Shown here: piece by piece, positions 1 to 9,967 of the stretch | Layout: each line of letters begins with the position of its first letter | Position numbering within the stretch: the stretch's first letter is position 1 | Assembly (NCBI RefSeq): GCF_036946125.1 | Contig: NZ_JAQIJT010000001.1 | Location: forward strand, 513,501-577,500 | Direction of reading: 5' to 3' | DNA length: 64,000 nt | Origin: Sphingomonas adhaesiva | GTDB lineage: Bacteria > Pseudomonadota > Alphaproteobacteria > Sphingomonadales > Sphingomonadaceae | Made by a program: the position numbers and the translations under genes | The notes under the pieces: model-generated | Databases searched by the model: none | Told to the model about the DNA's origin: nothing | Seen by the model: only the letters and a program-made list of their open reading frames with translations

Positions 1-2
1 CC

Positions 3-368
3 GGCTCCGCGGCGGATTTCAAGCGCACGGCGCAGAGCGACACGGTGCTCTTCGGGCTCGACATGTACGACATCGACGCGACCGCGCGCGCGATCCTCGA
101 CACGCAGGCGGAGTGGTTGCTGCGCTACCCCAACGTGACGATCACGGTGGAGGGCCATGCCGACGAACGCGGCACGCGCGAATACAATCTCGCGCTCGGC
201 GACCGCCGCGCGAACGCCGCGAAGAACTATCTCGCCGCCCGCGGCGTCTCGCCCTCGCGGATCACGACGATCAGCTACGGCAAGGAACGCCCCGTCGCGC
301 TCGGCTCCGACGAGGCGAGCTGGGCGCAGAACCGCCGCGCGGTGACGGTGATCGTCAACGGGGGGTGA
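3..368 (+). CDS. pal: Peptidoglycan-associated lipoprotein Pal, C-terminal part (5' end outside window)
   Basis: The reading frame is open from base 3, so the gene begins upstream of the window and the signal peptide and lipobox are not visible. What remains is an OmpA-like peptidoglycan-binding domain: the stretch VEGHADERGTREYNLALG and the following RRANAAKNYL helix are the diaminopimelate-binding core of the Pal/OmpA family, and YGKERP is typical of the Pal C-terminus. Pal tethers the outer membrane to peptidoglycan as part of the Tol-Pal system. The partners tolB/tolQRA would be expected just upstream but cannot be seen. Another OmpA-family lipoprotein is possible but less likely. Confidence 0.88.
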   Translation, partial: GSAADFKRTAQSDTVLFGLDMYDIDATARAILDTQAEWLLRYPNVTITVEGHADERGTREYNLALGDRRANAAKNYLAARGVSPSRITTISYGKERPVALGSDEASWAQNRRAVTVIVNGG

Positions 369-407
369 GCGATCTCGAGCGCGGTCGCCACGGCGGCCGC
401 GCCCGCG

Positions 408-1244
408 TCAGTACCCCGCGGCGTGTTCGACGTCGTCGGGGTCGCCCAGGAAGAGGGTGATCTCCTTCGCCACGGCGTCGGCGATCTCGATCGGCGCCAT
501 GTGCGTCTCATCCGCGAATGCGCGCAGGTCGGCACCCGGGATGGCGGCGGCGGTCTCCTCCATGCTGCCGTCGCCGAAGAACTGATCGCGCGCGCCGCCG
601 ATGACCAGCGTCGGGGTGGAAATGCGCGCGAGCTCAACGCGCGGGGCCTCCAGCATCGCGGTCAGATAGCGGACGATACTTGGCCCCGGCGCCATCCCGC
701 GCGCGACGCGGTCGCCGCCCAGCCGGATCATGGCCGTCATCAGCCAGTTGTACGGGCGACGTCGGAACAGACGGCCGAACGCGCGGGTGAAGCCCGTCAC
801 GTCGCCGGCTTCCAGACAGGCGATCTGGCGCGCGATATGGGCCGCTCCGGCCGGCGAGAACCGTTCGCCGCTCGCCAGCAGCACCATTCGCCGGAATGCC
901 GCCGGCCGCGCCGCGGCGAGCCGACACGCCACCATGCCGCCGTACGACACGCCGATCAGATCGAGCGGCTGGTCAGGCGCCGTCTCTGCGACAGCGAGCG
1001 ACGTGGCGAAGGTCACGTCATCGATCGAGAGCCCGGCGGGCGGATCGGGTCGATAGTTGAGCAGGACGAACGATCGTCCCCTGGGCAACACCTTGGCCAT
1101 GCGCCGCGCGTCACGCTCCAGCCGCTCGGGGGAGGATTGCCGCACGAACCCCTGCCCGCCGTTGAGCACGACCATGGTCGGCCGTTCGCCGACCCGCGCG
1201 AACGGAACCTGGTTCGTCGTCGTTCCGGTGACGATCGTCGTCAT
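408..1244 (-). CDS. Alpha/beta hydrolase family protein
   Basis: A 278-residue alpha/beta hydrolase. The nucleophile elbow GVSYGG places the catalytic serine near residue 100; a later GGARDQF segment and the DETHMAP segment supply the likely Asp and His. The substrate cannot be told from sequence; related proteins act as esterases or homoserine acetyltransferase-like enzymes. The start was set at base 1244 rather than at the longer reading frame (1310), because AAGGGG lies five bases upstream of this ATG and the protein then begins just before the first conserved strand (PTMVVLNGG). It is convergent with pal and no neighbour suggests a pathway. Confidence 0.8.
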   Translation of the reverse strand: MTTIVTGTTTNQVPFARVGERPTMVVLNGGQGFVRQSSPERLERDARRMAKVLPRGRSFVLLNYRPDPPAGLSIDDVTFATSLAVAETAPDQPLDLIGVSYGGMVACRLAAARPAAFRRMVLLASGERFSPAGAAHIARQIACLEAGDVTGFTRAFGRLFRRRPYNWLMTAMIRLGGDRVARGMAPGPSIVRYLTAMLEAPRVELARISTPTLVIGGARDQFFGDGSMEETAAAIPGADLRAFADETHMAPIEIADAVAKEITLFLGDPDDVEHAAGY

Positions 1245-1387
1245 GACAGCCCCTTGCATCCGACACCCGACTAGCCGCGCTGCGGCCGGCCGGCAGCGGC
1301 TTGCGATCAAAATGCGACGAGGCGCTCCGCCTATCGAGCGGTCCCGACCCTTCGGCGCACTGCGAAAGAGATTAAGGATGGAGAAGG

Positions 1388-1461
1388 TGGATGCCCGACA
1401 AGGATTCGAACCTTGATTGACGGAGTCAGAGTCCGCTCTCTTACCATTAGAGGATCGGGCA
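1388..1461 (-). tRNA. tRNA-Gln (anticodon CTG)
   Basis: Read on the minus strand, the gene starts TGCCCGATCC and ends with TCGGGCA, a 7-bp acceptor stem, followed by T and an encoded CCA (1388-1390). The anticodon arm CGGA-CTCTGAC-TCCG gives anticodon CTG, and the T arm contains the invariant GGTTCGAATCC. The first pair is U1-A72, which GatCAB recognises on tRNA-Gln in bacteria that make Gln-tRNA by transamidation, as alphaproteobacteria do. The discriminator base would be U rather than the G of E. coli. A 143-bp stretch without other features separates it from the hydrolase gene. Confidence 0.95.
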
Positions 1462-1644
1462 ACGAGGCGGCGTCTCTAGGCCGGTCGCCCCCGCGGGTCA
1501 ACCCGATTCGTGTCGGTGCGGTGGCCTGTGGATGGCCAACTTGCCGTGTCGGCGGCGAGTGTGTAGCCTGGCGCCCAAGCACCGGCCGGCGCCCGCGACA
1601 TCCGACGCGGGCGGCGGGGCGGAAGAGACAGGAAATTGACGGCA

Positions 1645-2682
1645 ATGGTGGAATATCCCGCCCAATTGCCGCGCCGGCAGGGTCAGGGCCCTGCCCGTTC
1701 GGCACTTCCCGCGCCGCGGCATGCGCGCGGCGCCCCGCGGCATTATGCCGCGCTCGACCTCGGCACCAACAACTGCCGCCTGCTGATCGCGCGCCCGCAG
1801 GGTGACGGGTTCGCGGTGGTGGACGCCTTCTCGCGCATCGTGCGGCTGGGCGAGGGGCTGTCGGCGTCGGGCGCGCTGTCGGATGCCGCGATCGAGCGCA
1901 CCATCGCCGCGCTGAAGGTGTGCGCCGACAAGCTGAAGCGCCGCAACGTCCGCCTCGCGCGCTCGGTCGCGACCGAGGCGTGCCGCCGCGCCAGCAACGG
2001 CACGCGCTTCATCGCGCGCGCGCTGGAGGAAACCGGCATCCACCTCGACATCATCTCCGCGGAGGAGGAGGCGCGGCTCGCGGTGCTCGGCTGCCACGCG
2101 CTGCTGGAGCCGGGGACGGGGCCGGCGCTGGTCTTCGACATCGGCGGGGGGTCGACCGAACTGGTGCTGGTCGACGGCGACACGCCGGTGCCGCGCGTGC
2201 GCGACTGGCATTCCGCGCCCTGGGGCGTGGTGTCGCTGACCGAAAGCGCGGGCGGCGGGCGGACCGCGGAGGAACGCGCCGCGGCGTACCGGCGGATGCG
2301 CGCGCTGGTGGCGGAAAGCTTCGCCCCCTTCGCCGCGCGGCTGCCGGCGCTGACCAGCGTGCCGCGGATGCTGGGGACCAGCGGCACGGTCACGACGCTG
2401 GCGAGCGTGCACCTGGGGCTGGAGCGCTACGACCGTTCGCAGGTCGACGGGCTGATCGCGCCCGCCGCGGCGATGCGCGCGATCAGCCAGGAACTGGCCG
2501 GCATGTCGCTGGCCGAGCGCGCGCTGCTGCCGTGCATCGGGCGCGAGCGCGCCGATCTGGTCGTCGCGGGCTGCGCGATCCTGGAGGGGATCCTCGACAT
2601 CTGGCCCGCCGAGCGGCTGGGCGTGGCGGATCGCGGCATCCGCGAGGGCATCCTGCGCCGGCTGATGGAGACGGGGGCATGA
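1645..2682 (+). CDS. ppx: Ppx/GppA family exopolyphosphatase/guanosine pentaphosphate phosphatase
   Basis: A 345-residue member of the ASKHA-fold Ppx/GppA family, which hydrolyses inorganic polyphosphate or pppGpp. The first phosphate-binding loop LDLGTNNCRLLIA and the second one DIGGGSTELV are both clear, and the SAEEEARL segment carries the conserved acidic residues. It is the short form without the C-terminal HD-like domain of E. coli Ppx (about 510 residues). The ATG at 1645 is preferred over the in-frame TTG at 1636 because AGGA lies 11 bases upstream of the ATG and only 2 from the TTG. The stop codon overlaps the start of rlmE (ATGA), so the two are co-transcribed. Confidence 0.88.
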   Translation: MVEYPAQLPRRQGQGPARSALPAPRHARGAPRHYAALDLGTNNCRLLIARPQGDGFAVVDAFSRIVRLGEGLSASGALSDAAIERTIAALKVCADKLKRRNVRLARSVATEACRRASNGTRFIARALEETGIHLDIISAEEEARLAVLGCHALLEPGTGPALVFDIGGGSTELVLVDGDTPVPRVRDWHSAPWGVVSLTESAGGGRTAEERAAAYRRMRALVAESFAPFAARLPALTSVPRMLGTSGTVTTLASVHLGLERYDRSQVDGLIAPAAAMRAISQELAGMSLAERALLPCIGRERADLVVAGCAILEGILDIWPAERLGVADRGIREGILRRLMETGA

Positions 2683-3371
2683 GGGGGGCCGGGGTCGGCC
2701 GTCAGCGCGTCAAGACCGCGCGCAACCGGACCGCGCAATCGACCCGCTGGCTGGAGCGCCAGCTGAACGATCCCTATGTCCGCCGCGCCAGGGCGGAGGG
2801 CTATCGCAGCCGCGCCGCCTACAAGCTGATCGAGCTCGACGAGCGGTTCGGGCTGCTCAAGGGCGTCAGGCGCGTCATCGACCTGGGGATCGCGCCGGGC
2901 GGGTGGAGCCAGGTGGTGCGGCGCCTGTCGCCGGCCGCGGCGATCGTCGGCATCGACCTGTTGCCGGTCGATCCGATCGACGGCGTCACCATCTTCGAGA
3001 TGGACTTCATGGCCGACGACGCGCCCGACCGGCTGATGGCGGCGCTGGGCGGCGCGCCCGACCTCGTCATGTCCGACATGGCGGCGAACACCGTCGGCCA
3101 TCCGCAGACCGACGCGCTGCGCACCATGGCGCTGGTGGAGACCGCGCTCGCCTTCGCGGTCGACGTGCTGCGTCCCGGCGGCACCTTCGTCGCGAAGGTG
3201 TTCGCGGGCGGCGCCGATTCGACGCTGGTGGCGGAGATGAAGCGCAACTTCGCGACGGTGAAGCACGCCAAGCCGCCGTCGAGCCGCAAGGGCTCGGTCG
3301 AATGGTTCGTCGTCGCGCAGGGCTTCAAGGGCCGCGACGGGGGCCGCGCCGCGCCGCCCGCCGACAACTGA
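2679..3371 (+). CDS. rlmE: 23S rRNA (uridine-2'-O)-methyltransferase RlmE (FtsJ/RrmJ)
   Basis: A 230-residue FtsJ-type methyltransferase that modifies U2552 of 23S rRNA late in 50S assembly. The K-D-K-E catalytic tetrad can be placed at K49 (SRAAYKL), D133 (MSDMAAN), K173 (FVAKVF) and E208 (SVEWF). The SAM-binding motif DLGIAPGGWSQ is at 68-78. The basic N-terminus (about residues 8-22) is typical of alphaproteobacterial RlmE. The start overlaps the stop of ppx by four bases, the usual coupled pair in sphingomonads. A much longer in-frame reading upstream is only the shadow of ppx. Confidence 0.93.
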   Translation: MRGAGVGRQRVKTARNRTAQSTRWLERQLNDPYVRRARAEGYRSRAAYKLIELDERFGLLKGVRRVIDLGIAPGGWSQVVRRLSPAAAIVGIDLLPVDPIDGVTIFEMDFMADDAPDRLMAALGGAPDLVMSDMAANTVGHPQTDALRTMALVETALAFAVDVLRPGGTFVAKVFAGGADSTLVAEMKRNFATVKHAKPPSSRKGSVEWFVVAQGFKGRDGGRAAPPADN

Positions 3372-3444
3372 CGCCGCTCACGGCCCGCCCCATCCCCGTT
3401 ACCCGCGCGCCGCGCCGCCGCGCGCGCCTTGTCCGGACACCCGC

Positions 3445-4971
<1,527 letters not shown>

Positions 4972-4981
4972 GCGAAGCCTC

Positions 4982-5057
4982 CGTCATTGCGAGCGCAGCG
5001 AAGCAATCCAGTGTTCCGCGCGCTGCCCTGGATTGCTTCGCTGCGCTCGCAATGACG
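4982..5057. repeat. Palindromic intergenic repeat, copy 1 (perfect 30-bp arms)
   Basis: Two perfectly complementary 30-base arms (4982-5011 and 5028-5057) flank a 16-base loop. The arm contains CATTGCGAGCGCAGCGAAGC, a motif known from short intergenic repeats in several bacteria. Related copies lie at 15401-15480 and 54400-54438. Its place 10 bases after the prfC stop makes it a possible transcription terminator or mRNA-stabilising hairpin, although there is no T tract. Confidence 0.85.
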
Positions 5058-5125
5058 ACGAGGTCGGAGGCAACGATTTGAGCCCTCGCCGATTGATCCG
5101 CATCAGTCCCCACGGAGATGATGTG

Positions 5126-5512
5126 ATGAACCGCCGTACCCCGCTGATCCTCGCGCTCGCCGCCGCCGCGCTCGCCGCATGCAGCGACCGTGTCGAGGAT
5201 CACGCCGAGCGCACCGGCAATGCGATCGCCGCCGATGTCGATGCCGCGACCGCCAACGTCGTCGGCAGCGTCGATCGCCTGACCGACCATGTCGGCAACA
5301 CGCTGGATGCGGTGACGGCCCGGTCGCTCGACCGCGCCGCCGACCGCCTCGACGGCGCGGCCGACCGGCTGCGCGCCGATGTCGAGCGTCACACCGACGC
5401 CGCCACCGGCCGCGCCGGCGCCGCGCTGGAGCAGGCCGGCAACGACCTGCGCCGCGAGGGCCGCCGCGCGGAGATCGAGCGCGCGCGGGAGGCGCAGGAG
5501 GGCAACCGCTGA
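5126..5512 (+). CDS. Small predicted lipoprotein, apolipoprotein-like repeats
   Basis: A 128-residue protein with a short signal sequence ending in a lipobox (ALAAC, cysteine near residue 19), so it is probably an outer- or inner-membrane lipoprotein. The mature part is charged and built of loose repeats of the type VDRLTDHV, LDRAADRLD and GAADRLRADVE, predicted to form long amphipathic helices. No family is recognised. The start at 5126 is chosen because GGAG lies 8 bases upstream and it begins the signal peptide; the longer frame upstream reads into the palindromic repeat and is rejected. Confidence 0.7.
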   Translation: MNRRTPLILALAAAALAACSDRVEDHAERTGNAIAADVDAATANVVGSVDRLTDHVGNTLDAVTARSLDRAADRLDGAADRLRADVERHTDAATGRAGAALEQAGNDLRREGRRAEIERAREAQEGNR

Positions 5513-5521
5513 CGCGCACCT

Positions 5522-5593
5522 GTCACCCCGGACTTGAGCCCGGGTGACGAAACGGCAGCCGATGTCACATCGGTTCTCCTGCGAACGCAGGAG
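5522..5593. repeat. Cluster of short hairpins between convergent genes
   Basis: Two elements seen more than once in the window stand side by side. One is a GTCACCCCGG...CCCGGGTGAC hairpin (5522-5548); similar ones are at 10937, 31774 and 47353. The other is CTCCTGCG-AA-CGCAGGAG (5576-5593), followed by AGCCCAGGG; the larger copy is at 31618-31697. They lie between a plus-strand lipoprotein gene and a minus-strand thioredoxin gene, where bidirectional termination would be useful. Confidence 0.6.
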
Positions 5594-5668
5594 CCCAGGG
5601 TCGTCGTGCACCACGGTCGTTTCTCTGCGTCGCCCCGGGTTCCCGCGTCCGCCGGAACGCAAGCCGGA

Positions 5669-6256
5669 TTACCCCGCCTCCGCCAGCAACCCCGTCGCCT
5701 GCGCCCCGGTCCAGTCGAGATCCCCCGTCACGCGCCAGATCTCCCTGCCGTCCGCGCCGTACAGGATCGTCGTCGGCAGGTTCGCGGCATAGGCCGTGCT
5801 CAGCGCCAGCTTCGGATCGAGGTGGAGCGCCAGCGCGGGCAGCTTGCGCGCGGCGAAGAAGGCGGTCGCCTTCGCCGGCTCCATGTCCTGGCTCACCGCG
5901 ATCACGCGCACCTTGTCGCCCAGCGCTCCCGCTGCGGTGTTCAGCGTCGGCATCTCCTTGACGCACGGCGCACACCAGGTCGCCCACAGGTTCACCAGCA
6001 GCGGCTTGCCCTCGTAGCCTGCGAGCGTCGCCGGCTTGCCGTCCGCGGTGGTGAATGCCGCGTCGGGCGCCGTCTCGCCCTTGTGGCTGCGATCCACCTT
6101 TTCCGCCTTCGGCGCGCTCGCCGTCACCTCGTCCGACGAAGCGGCCGGCGCGGCGACGTTCGCCTCCGCTTGCCCGTTGCCCGGCGACGCCCTATCGCAC
6201 GCCGTGGCCGCGAGCGCGGTCGCCAGGAGACAGACGATCGCCGAGCGTGAGGTCAT
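5669..6256 (-). CDS. TlpA-family thiol-disulfide oxidoreductase, lipoprotein
   Basis: A 195-residue protein with a lipoprotein signal peptide (lipobox ALAATAC, Cys20), a low-complexity linker to about residue 60 and a thioredoxin-like domain. The redox motif WATWCAPC (C95, C98) and the KEMP that follows are diagnostic for the TlpA/ResA/DsbE group. These proteins work in the cell envelope, usually as reductants for cytochrome c maturation or copper delivery; which of these applies cannot be decided. The start at 6256 gives the signal peptide and lies inside a CATG shared with the divergent argH start. Confidence 0.85.
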   Translation of the reverse strand: MTSRSAIVCLLATALAATACDRASPGNGQAEANVAAPAASSDEVTASAPKAEKVDRSHKGETAPDAAFTTADGKPATLAGYEGKPLLVNLWATWCAPCVKEMPTLNTAAGALGDKVRVIAVSQDMEPAKATAFFAARKLPALALHLDPKLALSTAYAANLPTTILYGADGREIWRVTGDLDWTGAQATGLLAEAG

Positions 6257-7640
6257 GAGCGGTTCCAACCAGATGTGGGGCGGTCGGTTCGCCGAAGGCC
6301 CGGCCGCGGTGATGCGTGAGATAAACGCCTCGATTCCCTTCGACAAGCGGATGTGGCAGGAGGATGTCGCCGGCAGCCGCGCGCATGTCGCGATGCTGGG
6401 CGCGCAGGGCATCGTCGCCGCCGACGACGCCGCGACGATCGCTGCCGGACTGGAGCAGGTCGCCGCCGGCTATGCCGCGGACGGCGTGCCGGTCGACCTC
6501 GCGATGGAGGACATCCACATGCTGACCGAGGCGCGGCTGGCCGACGCCATCGGTCCCGTCGCCGGGCGCCTCCACACCGCGCGCAGCCGCAACGATCAGG
6601 TCGCGACCGACTTCCGCCTGTGGGTGCGCGGCGCCACCGATCAGGTGCTCGCCGCGCTCGCCGCGCTCGACGATGCGCTGCTGGCGCGCGCGGAGGAACA
6701 TGCCGACAGCGTGATGCCCGGCTTCACCCACCTGCAATCGGCGCAGCCGGTGACGCTCGGCCATCACCTGATGGCCTATCACGAGATGGTGTCGCGCGAC
6801 GTGTCGCGGTTCAGCGACAATCGCGCGCGCGGCAACCTGTGCCCGCTGGGCGCGGCGGCGCTGGCGGGCACCGGCTTCCCGGTCGATCGCGCCGCGACCG
6901 CCGCGGCGCTCGGCTTCGACGGCCCGACGCGCAACAGCCTCGATTCGGTCAGCGACCGCGACTTCGCGCTCGATTACCTGATGGCGGCGGCGCAATGCTC
7001 GCTCCACCTCTCGCGCCTCGCGGAGGAATTCGTGCTCTGGGCGTCGCAGCCGTTCGGCTTCGTGTCGCTCTCCGACCAATGGTCGACCGGCAGCAGCATC
7101 ATGCCGCAGAAGCGCAACCCGGACGCCGCAGAGCTGGTGCGCGGCCACGCGGGCCGCATCACCGGCTGCCTCGTCAGCCTGATGGTGACGATGAAGGGGC
7201 TGCCGCTGGCCTATTCGAAGGACATGCAGGACGACAAGCCGCCGGTCTTCGAATGCCACGACCTGCTCGCCATCTCGATCGCGGCGATGACGGGCATGGT
7301 GGAGAGCGCGACCTTCCGCACCGATCGCATGCGCGCCCTGGCGGAGAGCGGCCATGCCACCGCGACCGACCTCGCCGACTGGCTGGTGCGCGAGGCGGAC
7401 GTGCCCTTCCGCGAGGCGCATCACATCACCGGGCGCGCGGTGGCGCGGGCGGAGGCGCTCGGCTGCACGCTCGATGCGGTGCCGCTCGCCGATCTCCGCG
7501 CGATCGACCCGCGGATCACGGAGGCGGTCTACGGCGTGCTGTCGGTCGATGCCTCGGTCGCCAGCCGCAGGAGCTTCGGCGGCACCGCGCCCGACAATGT
7601 CCGCGCCGCGATCCGTGCCGCGCGGGACGCACGCGCGTGA
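6255..7640 (+). CDS. argH: Argininosuccinate lyase
   Basis: A 461-residue enzyme of the fumarase/aspartase superfamily that splits argininosuccinate into arginine and fumarate, the last step of arginine synthesis. The family signature [11 protein letters not shown] (catalytic serine loop) and the [16 protein letters not shown] region are intact, as is the N-terminal MWGGRF. The start at 6255 was chosen by homology of MWGGRF near the N-terminus; the longer frame upstream is antisense to the tlpA-like gene. The two divergent starts overlap in the sequence CATG, so each promoter must lie inside the other gene. It is followed without a gap by a small lipoprotein gene and lysA. Confidence 0.95.
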   Translation: MSGSNQMWGGRFAEGPAAVMREINASIPFDKRMWQEDVAGSRAHVAMLGAQGIVAADDAATIAAGLEQVAAGYAADGVPVDLAMEDIHMLTEARLADAIGPVAGRLHTARSRNDQVATDFRLWVRGATDQVLAALAALDDALLARAEEHADSVMPGFTHLQSAQPVTLGHHLMAYHEMVSRDVSRFSDNRARGNLCPLGAAALAGTGFPVDRAATAAALGFDGPTRNSLDSVSDRDFALDYLMAAAQCSLHLSRLAEEFVLWASQPFGFVSLSDQWSTGSSIMPQKRNPDAAELVRGHAGRITGCLVSLMVTMKGLPLAYSKDMQDDKPPVFECHDLLAISIAAMTGMVESATFRTDRMRALAESGHATATDLADWLVREADVPFREAHHITGRAVARAEALGCTLDAVPLADLRAIDPRITEAVYGVLSVDASVASRRSFGGTAPDNVRAAIRAARDARA

Positions 7641-7873
7641 GGGGCCTGCTCCCGCTGACAGCCGCGCTCGCGCTGGCCGCGTGCGGATCGACCGGCACGC
7701 TCAAACCGGCCGCGGGTGAGCAATTGCCCGCAGCGCCGTATGGCGCCACTGCGACGCCGGGCGTGACCCAGCTGCTGACCCCGACGGTCCAGCAGCGCCC
7801 ACAGCGCACCGGCGATGTCATGACCCGCTCGCGCGAACGACAGGACGATCCGTTCGACCTGCCGCCGAGCTGA
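7637..7873 (+). CDS. Small LptM-like lipoprotein between argH and lysA
   Basis: A 78-residue lipoprotein beginning at a GTG that overlaps the argH stop (GTGA). The signal peptide ends in a lipobox (ALAAC, cysteine near residue 16), followed by [15 protein letters not shown]. This resembles the CGxxGxLxxP pattern of LptM (YifL), a small lipoprotein that helps the LptD/E LPS-assembly translocon to mature its disulfides. The rest is Pro/Gln/Arg-rich and probably disordered. The position upstream of lysA is common for this family. The assignment to LptM is by pattern only. Confidence 0.65.
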   Translation: MRGLLPLTAALALAACGSTGTLKPAAGEQLPAAPYGATATPGVTQLLTPTVQQRPQRTGDVMTRSRERQDDPFDLPPS

Positions 7874-7890
7874 CGCCCGAAAGAAGACCC

Positions 7891-9147
7891 ATGGACCATT
7901 TCCACTATCGGGACGGCGCCCTGTTCTGCGAGGGCGTGCCGCTGTCGCGCATCGCCGATGAGGTCGGCACCCCCGTCTACGTCTATTCCGCCGCCGCCTT
8001 CCGGCAGCAGGCGCGCGCGTTTCGCGACGGGCTCGCGCCGGTGCCCGACGTCCACCTCGCCTATGCCATCAAGGCCAATCCCAATATCGCCGTGCTGCGC
8101 CTGCTCGCGGCGGAGGGCTATGGCGCGGACGTCGTCTCCGGCGGGGAGATGGCGCGCGCGCTGGCGGCGGGGATGCCCGCGGAGGGGATCGTCTTCTCCG
8201 GCGTCGGCAAGACCGCGGCCGAGCTGGTGCGCGGGCTGGAGGCCGGGATCGGCCAGTTCAACCTGGAGCTGGAGGAGGAGGGCGTCGTCCTCGCCCGCCT
8301 CGCCGCCGAACGCGGGCTGACCGCGAAGGCGGTGCTGCGCGTCAACCCGGACGTGGACGCGGGCACCCATGCCAAGATCTCGACCGGGCGCAAGGAGAAC
8401 AAGTTCGGCGTGCCCATCGATCAGGCGCCCGCAATGTACGCGCGCCTCGCCGCGCTGCCGGGGCTGGCGATGCAGGGCGTCGCGATCCACATCGGCAGCC
8501 AGCTGCTCGACCTCGCGCCGCTGGAGGCCGCCTATGCGCGCGTCAAGCAGCTGGTCGACGAGCTGCGCGCCGCGGGCCACACGATCGCGCGCGTCGATCT
8601 CGGCGGGGGCGTCGGCATCGCCTACAGGGCGGGCGACGTGCCCCCCGACCTCGCCGATTACGGCGCGATGGTCGCGCGCGCGACGCGCGGGTGGGACGTG
8701 CGGCTGATGTTCGAGCCCGGACGCGTGATCTCCGGCGGCGCGGGCGTGCTGCTGACCACGGTCATCTGGGTGAAGCCCGGCGTGACGCACCCTTACGTCA
8801 TCGTCGATGCCGCGATGAACGACCTCGCGCGCCCGTCGCTGTACGATGCGTGGCACGATTTCGCGGCCGTTCGCCCCACCGGCGAGCACTTTACCGCCAA
8901 CATCGCCGGCCCCGTGTGCGAGACCGGCGACACGTTCGCGATGGGTCGCGAGGTGGACCGGGTGGCGAGCGGCGACCTCGCGGTCTTCCACACCGCGGGC
9001 GCCTATGGCGCGACGATGGCGTCGACCTACAACAGCCGCGCGCTGGTGCCGGAGGTGCTGGTCGACGGCGACCGTTTTGCCGTCGTCGCCGATCGTATCG
9101 CAGCCGAAACGATCCTGGCGGCGGAGTGCGTGCCGGAGTGGCTGTGA
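7891..9147 (+). CDS. lysA: Diaminopimelate decarboxylase
   Basis: A 418-residue fold-type III PLP enzyme that converts meso-diaminopimelate to lysine. The PLP lysine is K61 in AYAIKANPN, the glycine-rich phosphate loop is in DLGGGVGIAY, and the C-terminal motif GPVCETGD provides the cysteine that completes the active site of the partner subunit. GAYGATMASTYN near the C-terminus is also typical. The length matches the family. It follows the small lipoprotein gene by 17 bases, forming an argH-lipoprotein-lysA operon. Confidence 0.95.
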   Translation: MDHFHYRDGALFCEGVPLSRIADEVGTPVYVYSAAAFRQQARAFRDGLAPVPDVHLAYAIKANPNIAVLRLLAAEGYGADVVSGGEMARALAAGMPAEGIVFSGVGKTAAELVRGLEAGIGQFNLELEEEGVVLARLAAERGLTAKAVLRVNPDVDAGTHAKISTGRKENKFGVPIDQAPAMYARLAALPGLAMQGVAIHIGSQLLDLAPLEAAYARVKQLVDELRAAGHTIARVDLGGGVGIAYRAGDVPPDLADYGAMVARATRGWDVRLMFEPGRVISGGAGVLLTTVIWVKPGVTHPYVIVDAAMNDLARPSLYDAWHDFAAVRPTGEHFTANIAGPVCETGDTFAMGREVDRVASGDLAVFHTAGAYGATMASTYNSRALVPEVLVDGDRFAVVADRIAAETILAAECVPEWL

Positions 9148-9199
9148 CGCTGCGCCCCCGTTCTGCGCCAACATCGCCAACATTGGGCCTGTCCGGCGC

Positions 9200-9967
9200 A
9201 TGACGCTCCACAGCCTCCCCCTGTTCGTGCGGCTCCACGGCCGCCCCGTGATCCTGGTGGGGGAGGAGGAAGCCGCCGCGCCCAAGCGGCGGCTGCTGGA
9301 GCGCGCCGGCGCGATCGTGGTGGGGGAGGACGACCCCCATGCCCGGCTCGCCATCGTCGCCGATGACGCGGCGGCGGTGGCGCGGCTGAAGGCGCGCGGC
9401 GTGCTGGTCAACGCGGTCGACCGGCCCGATCTGTGCGACTTCACGCTCCCCGCGATCGTCGACCGCGCCCCCGTCATCATCGCGGTCGGCACCGGCGGCG
9501 TCTCCGCCGGGCTCGCGGCGGCGCTGCGCCAGCGGCTGGAGGCGCTGCTCCCCGCCTCGCTCGGCCGCCTCGCCGAGGCCCTCCACGCCGCCCGCACCGC
9601 GCTGCGGGCGCACTATCCCGATGGCGGCGAGCGACGGCGCGCGATCGGCGCTGCGCTGGCCGCTGGCGGGGCGCTCGACCCGCTGGAGGATCATGACGGC
9701 GCGGACGTGATCGCGGCCATCGCCGCCGGCGGCGCGGCGACGGGGCTCGAACGCCTCGTCCTCGCCTCCGCCGATCCCGACGACCTCACGCTGCGCCAGG
9801 CGCGCCTGCTCGCCGCCGCCGACCGCGTGACCCACCGCGCCGATGTTCCGCCCGCGATCCTGAACCGCGCCCGCGCCGATGCGTTGCGCCAGCTTACCGC
9901 GGCGGCGCCGGGCGACGACCACCCCGGCCTGACGGTGGACGTGTCGATGCGGGGGGATGGGGCATGA
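9200..9967 (+). CDS. Divergent siroheme synthase (CysG) N-terminal protein with a short methyltransferase-like tail
   Basis: A 255-residue protein. Residues 1-110 align by eye with the precorrin-2 dehydrogenase/sirohydrochlorin ferrochelatase domain: LPLFVRLHGRPVILVG, then NAVDRPDLCDFTLPAIVDR, then VGTGGVSAGLAAALRQRLE. The NAD-binding glycine motif, normally GGGxVA, reads GEEEAA here. From about residue 178 the sequence GLERLVLASADPDDLTLRQARLL resembles only the first part of a uroporphyrinogen-III methyltransferase domain, which then stops. It may therefore be a chelatase-only or otherwise altered enzyme. The start at 9200 is by homology. The stop overlaps the zntB start (ATGA). Confidence 0.7.
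   Translation: MTLHSLPLFVRLHGRPVILVGEEEAAAPKRRLLERAGAIVVGEDDPHARLAIVADDAAAVARLKARGVLVNAVDRPDLCDFTLPAIVDRAPVIIAVGTGGVSAGLAAALRQRLEALLPASLGRLAEALHAARTALRAHYPDGGERRRAIGAALAAGGALDPLEDHDGADVIAAIAAGGAATGLERLVLASADPDDLTLRQARLLAAADRVTHRADVPPAILNRARADALRQLTAAAPGDDHPGLTVDVSMRGDGA

Noticed and set aside
4982..5057. Hairpin after prfC as a small structured RNA gene or CRISPR fragment
   Set aside because: It is a single inverted repeat with further scattered copies, no spacers and no regular array; best explained as an intergenic palindromic repeat.
5033..5125. Longer start for the small lipoprotein at 5126
   Set aside because: The extra codons translate the arm of the palindromic repeat and would remove the signal peptide from the N-terminus; the ATG at 5126 has a ribosome site.
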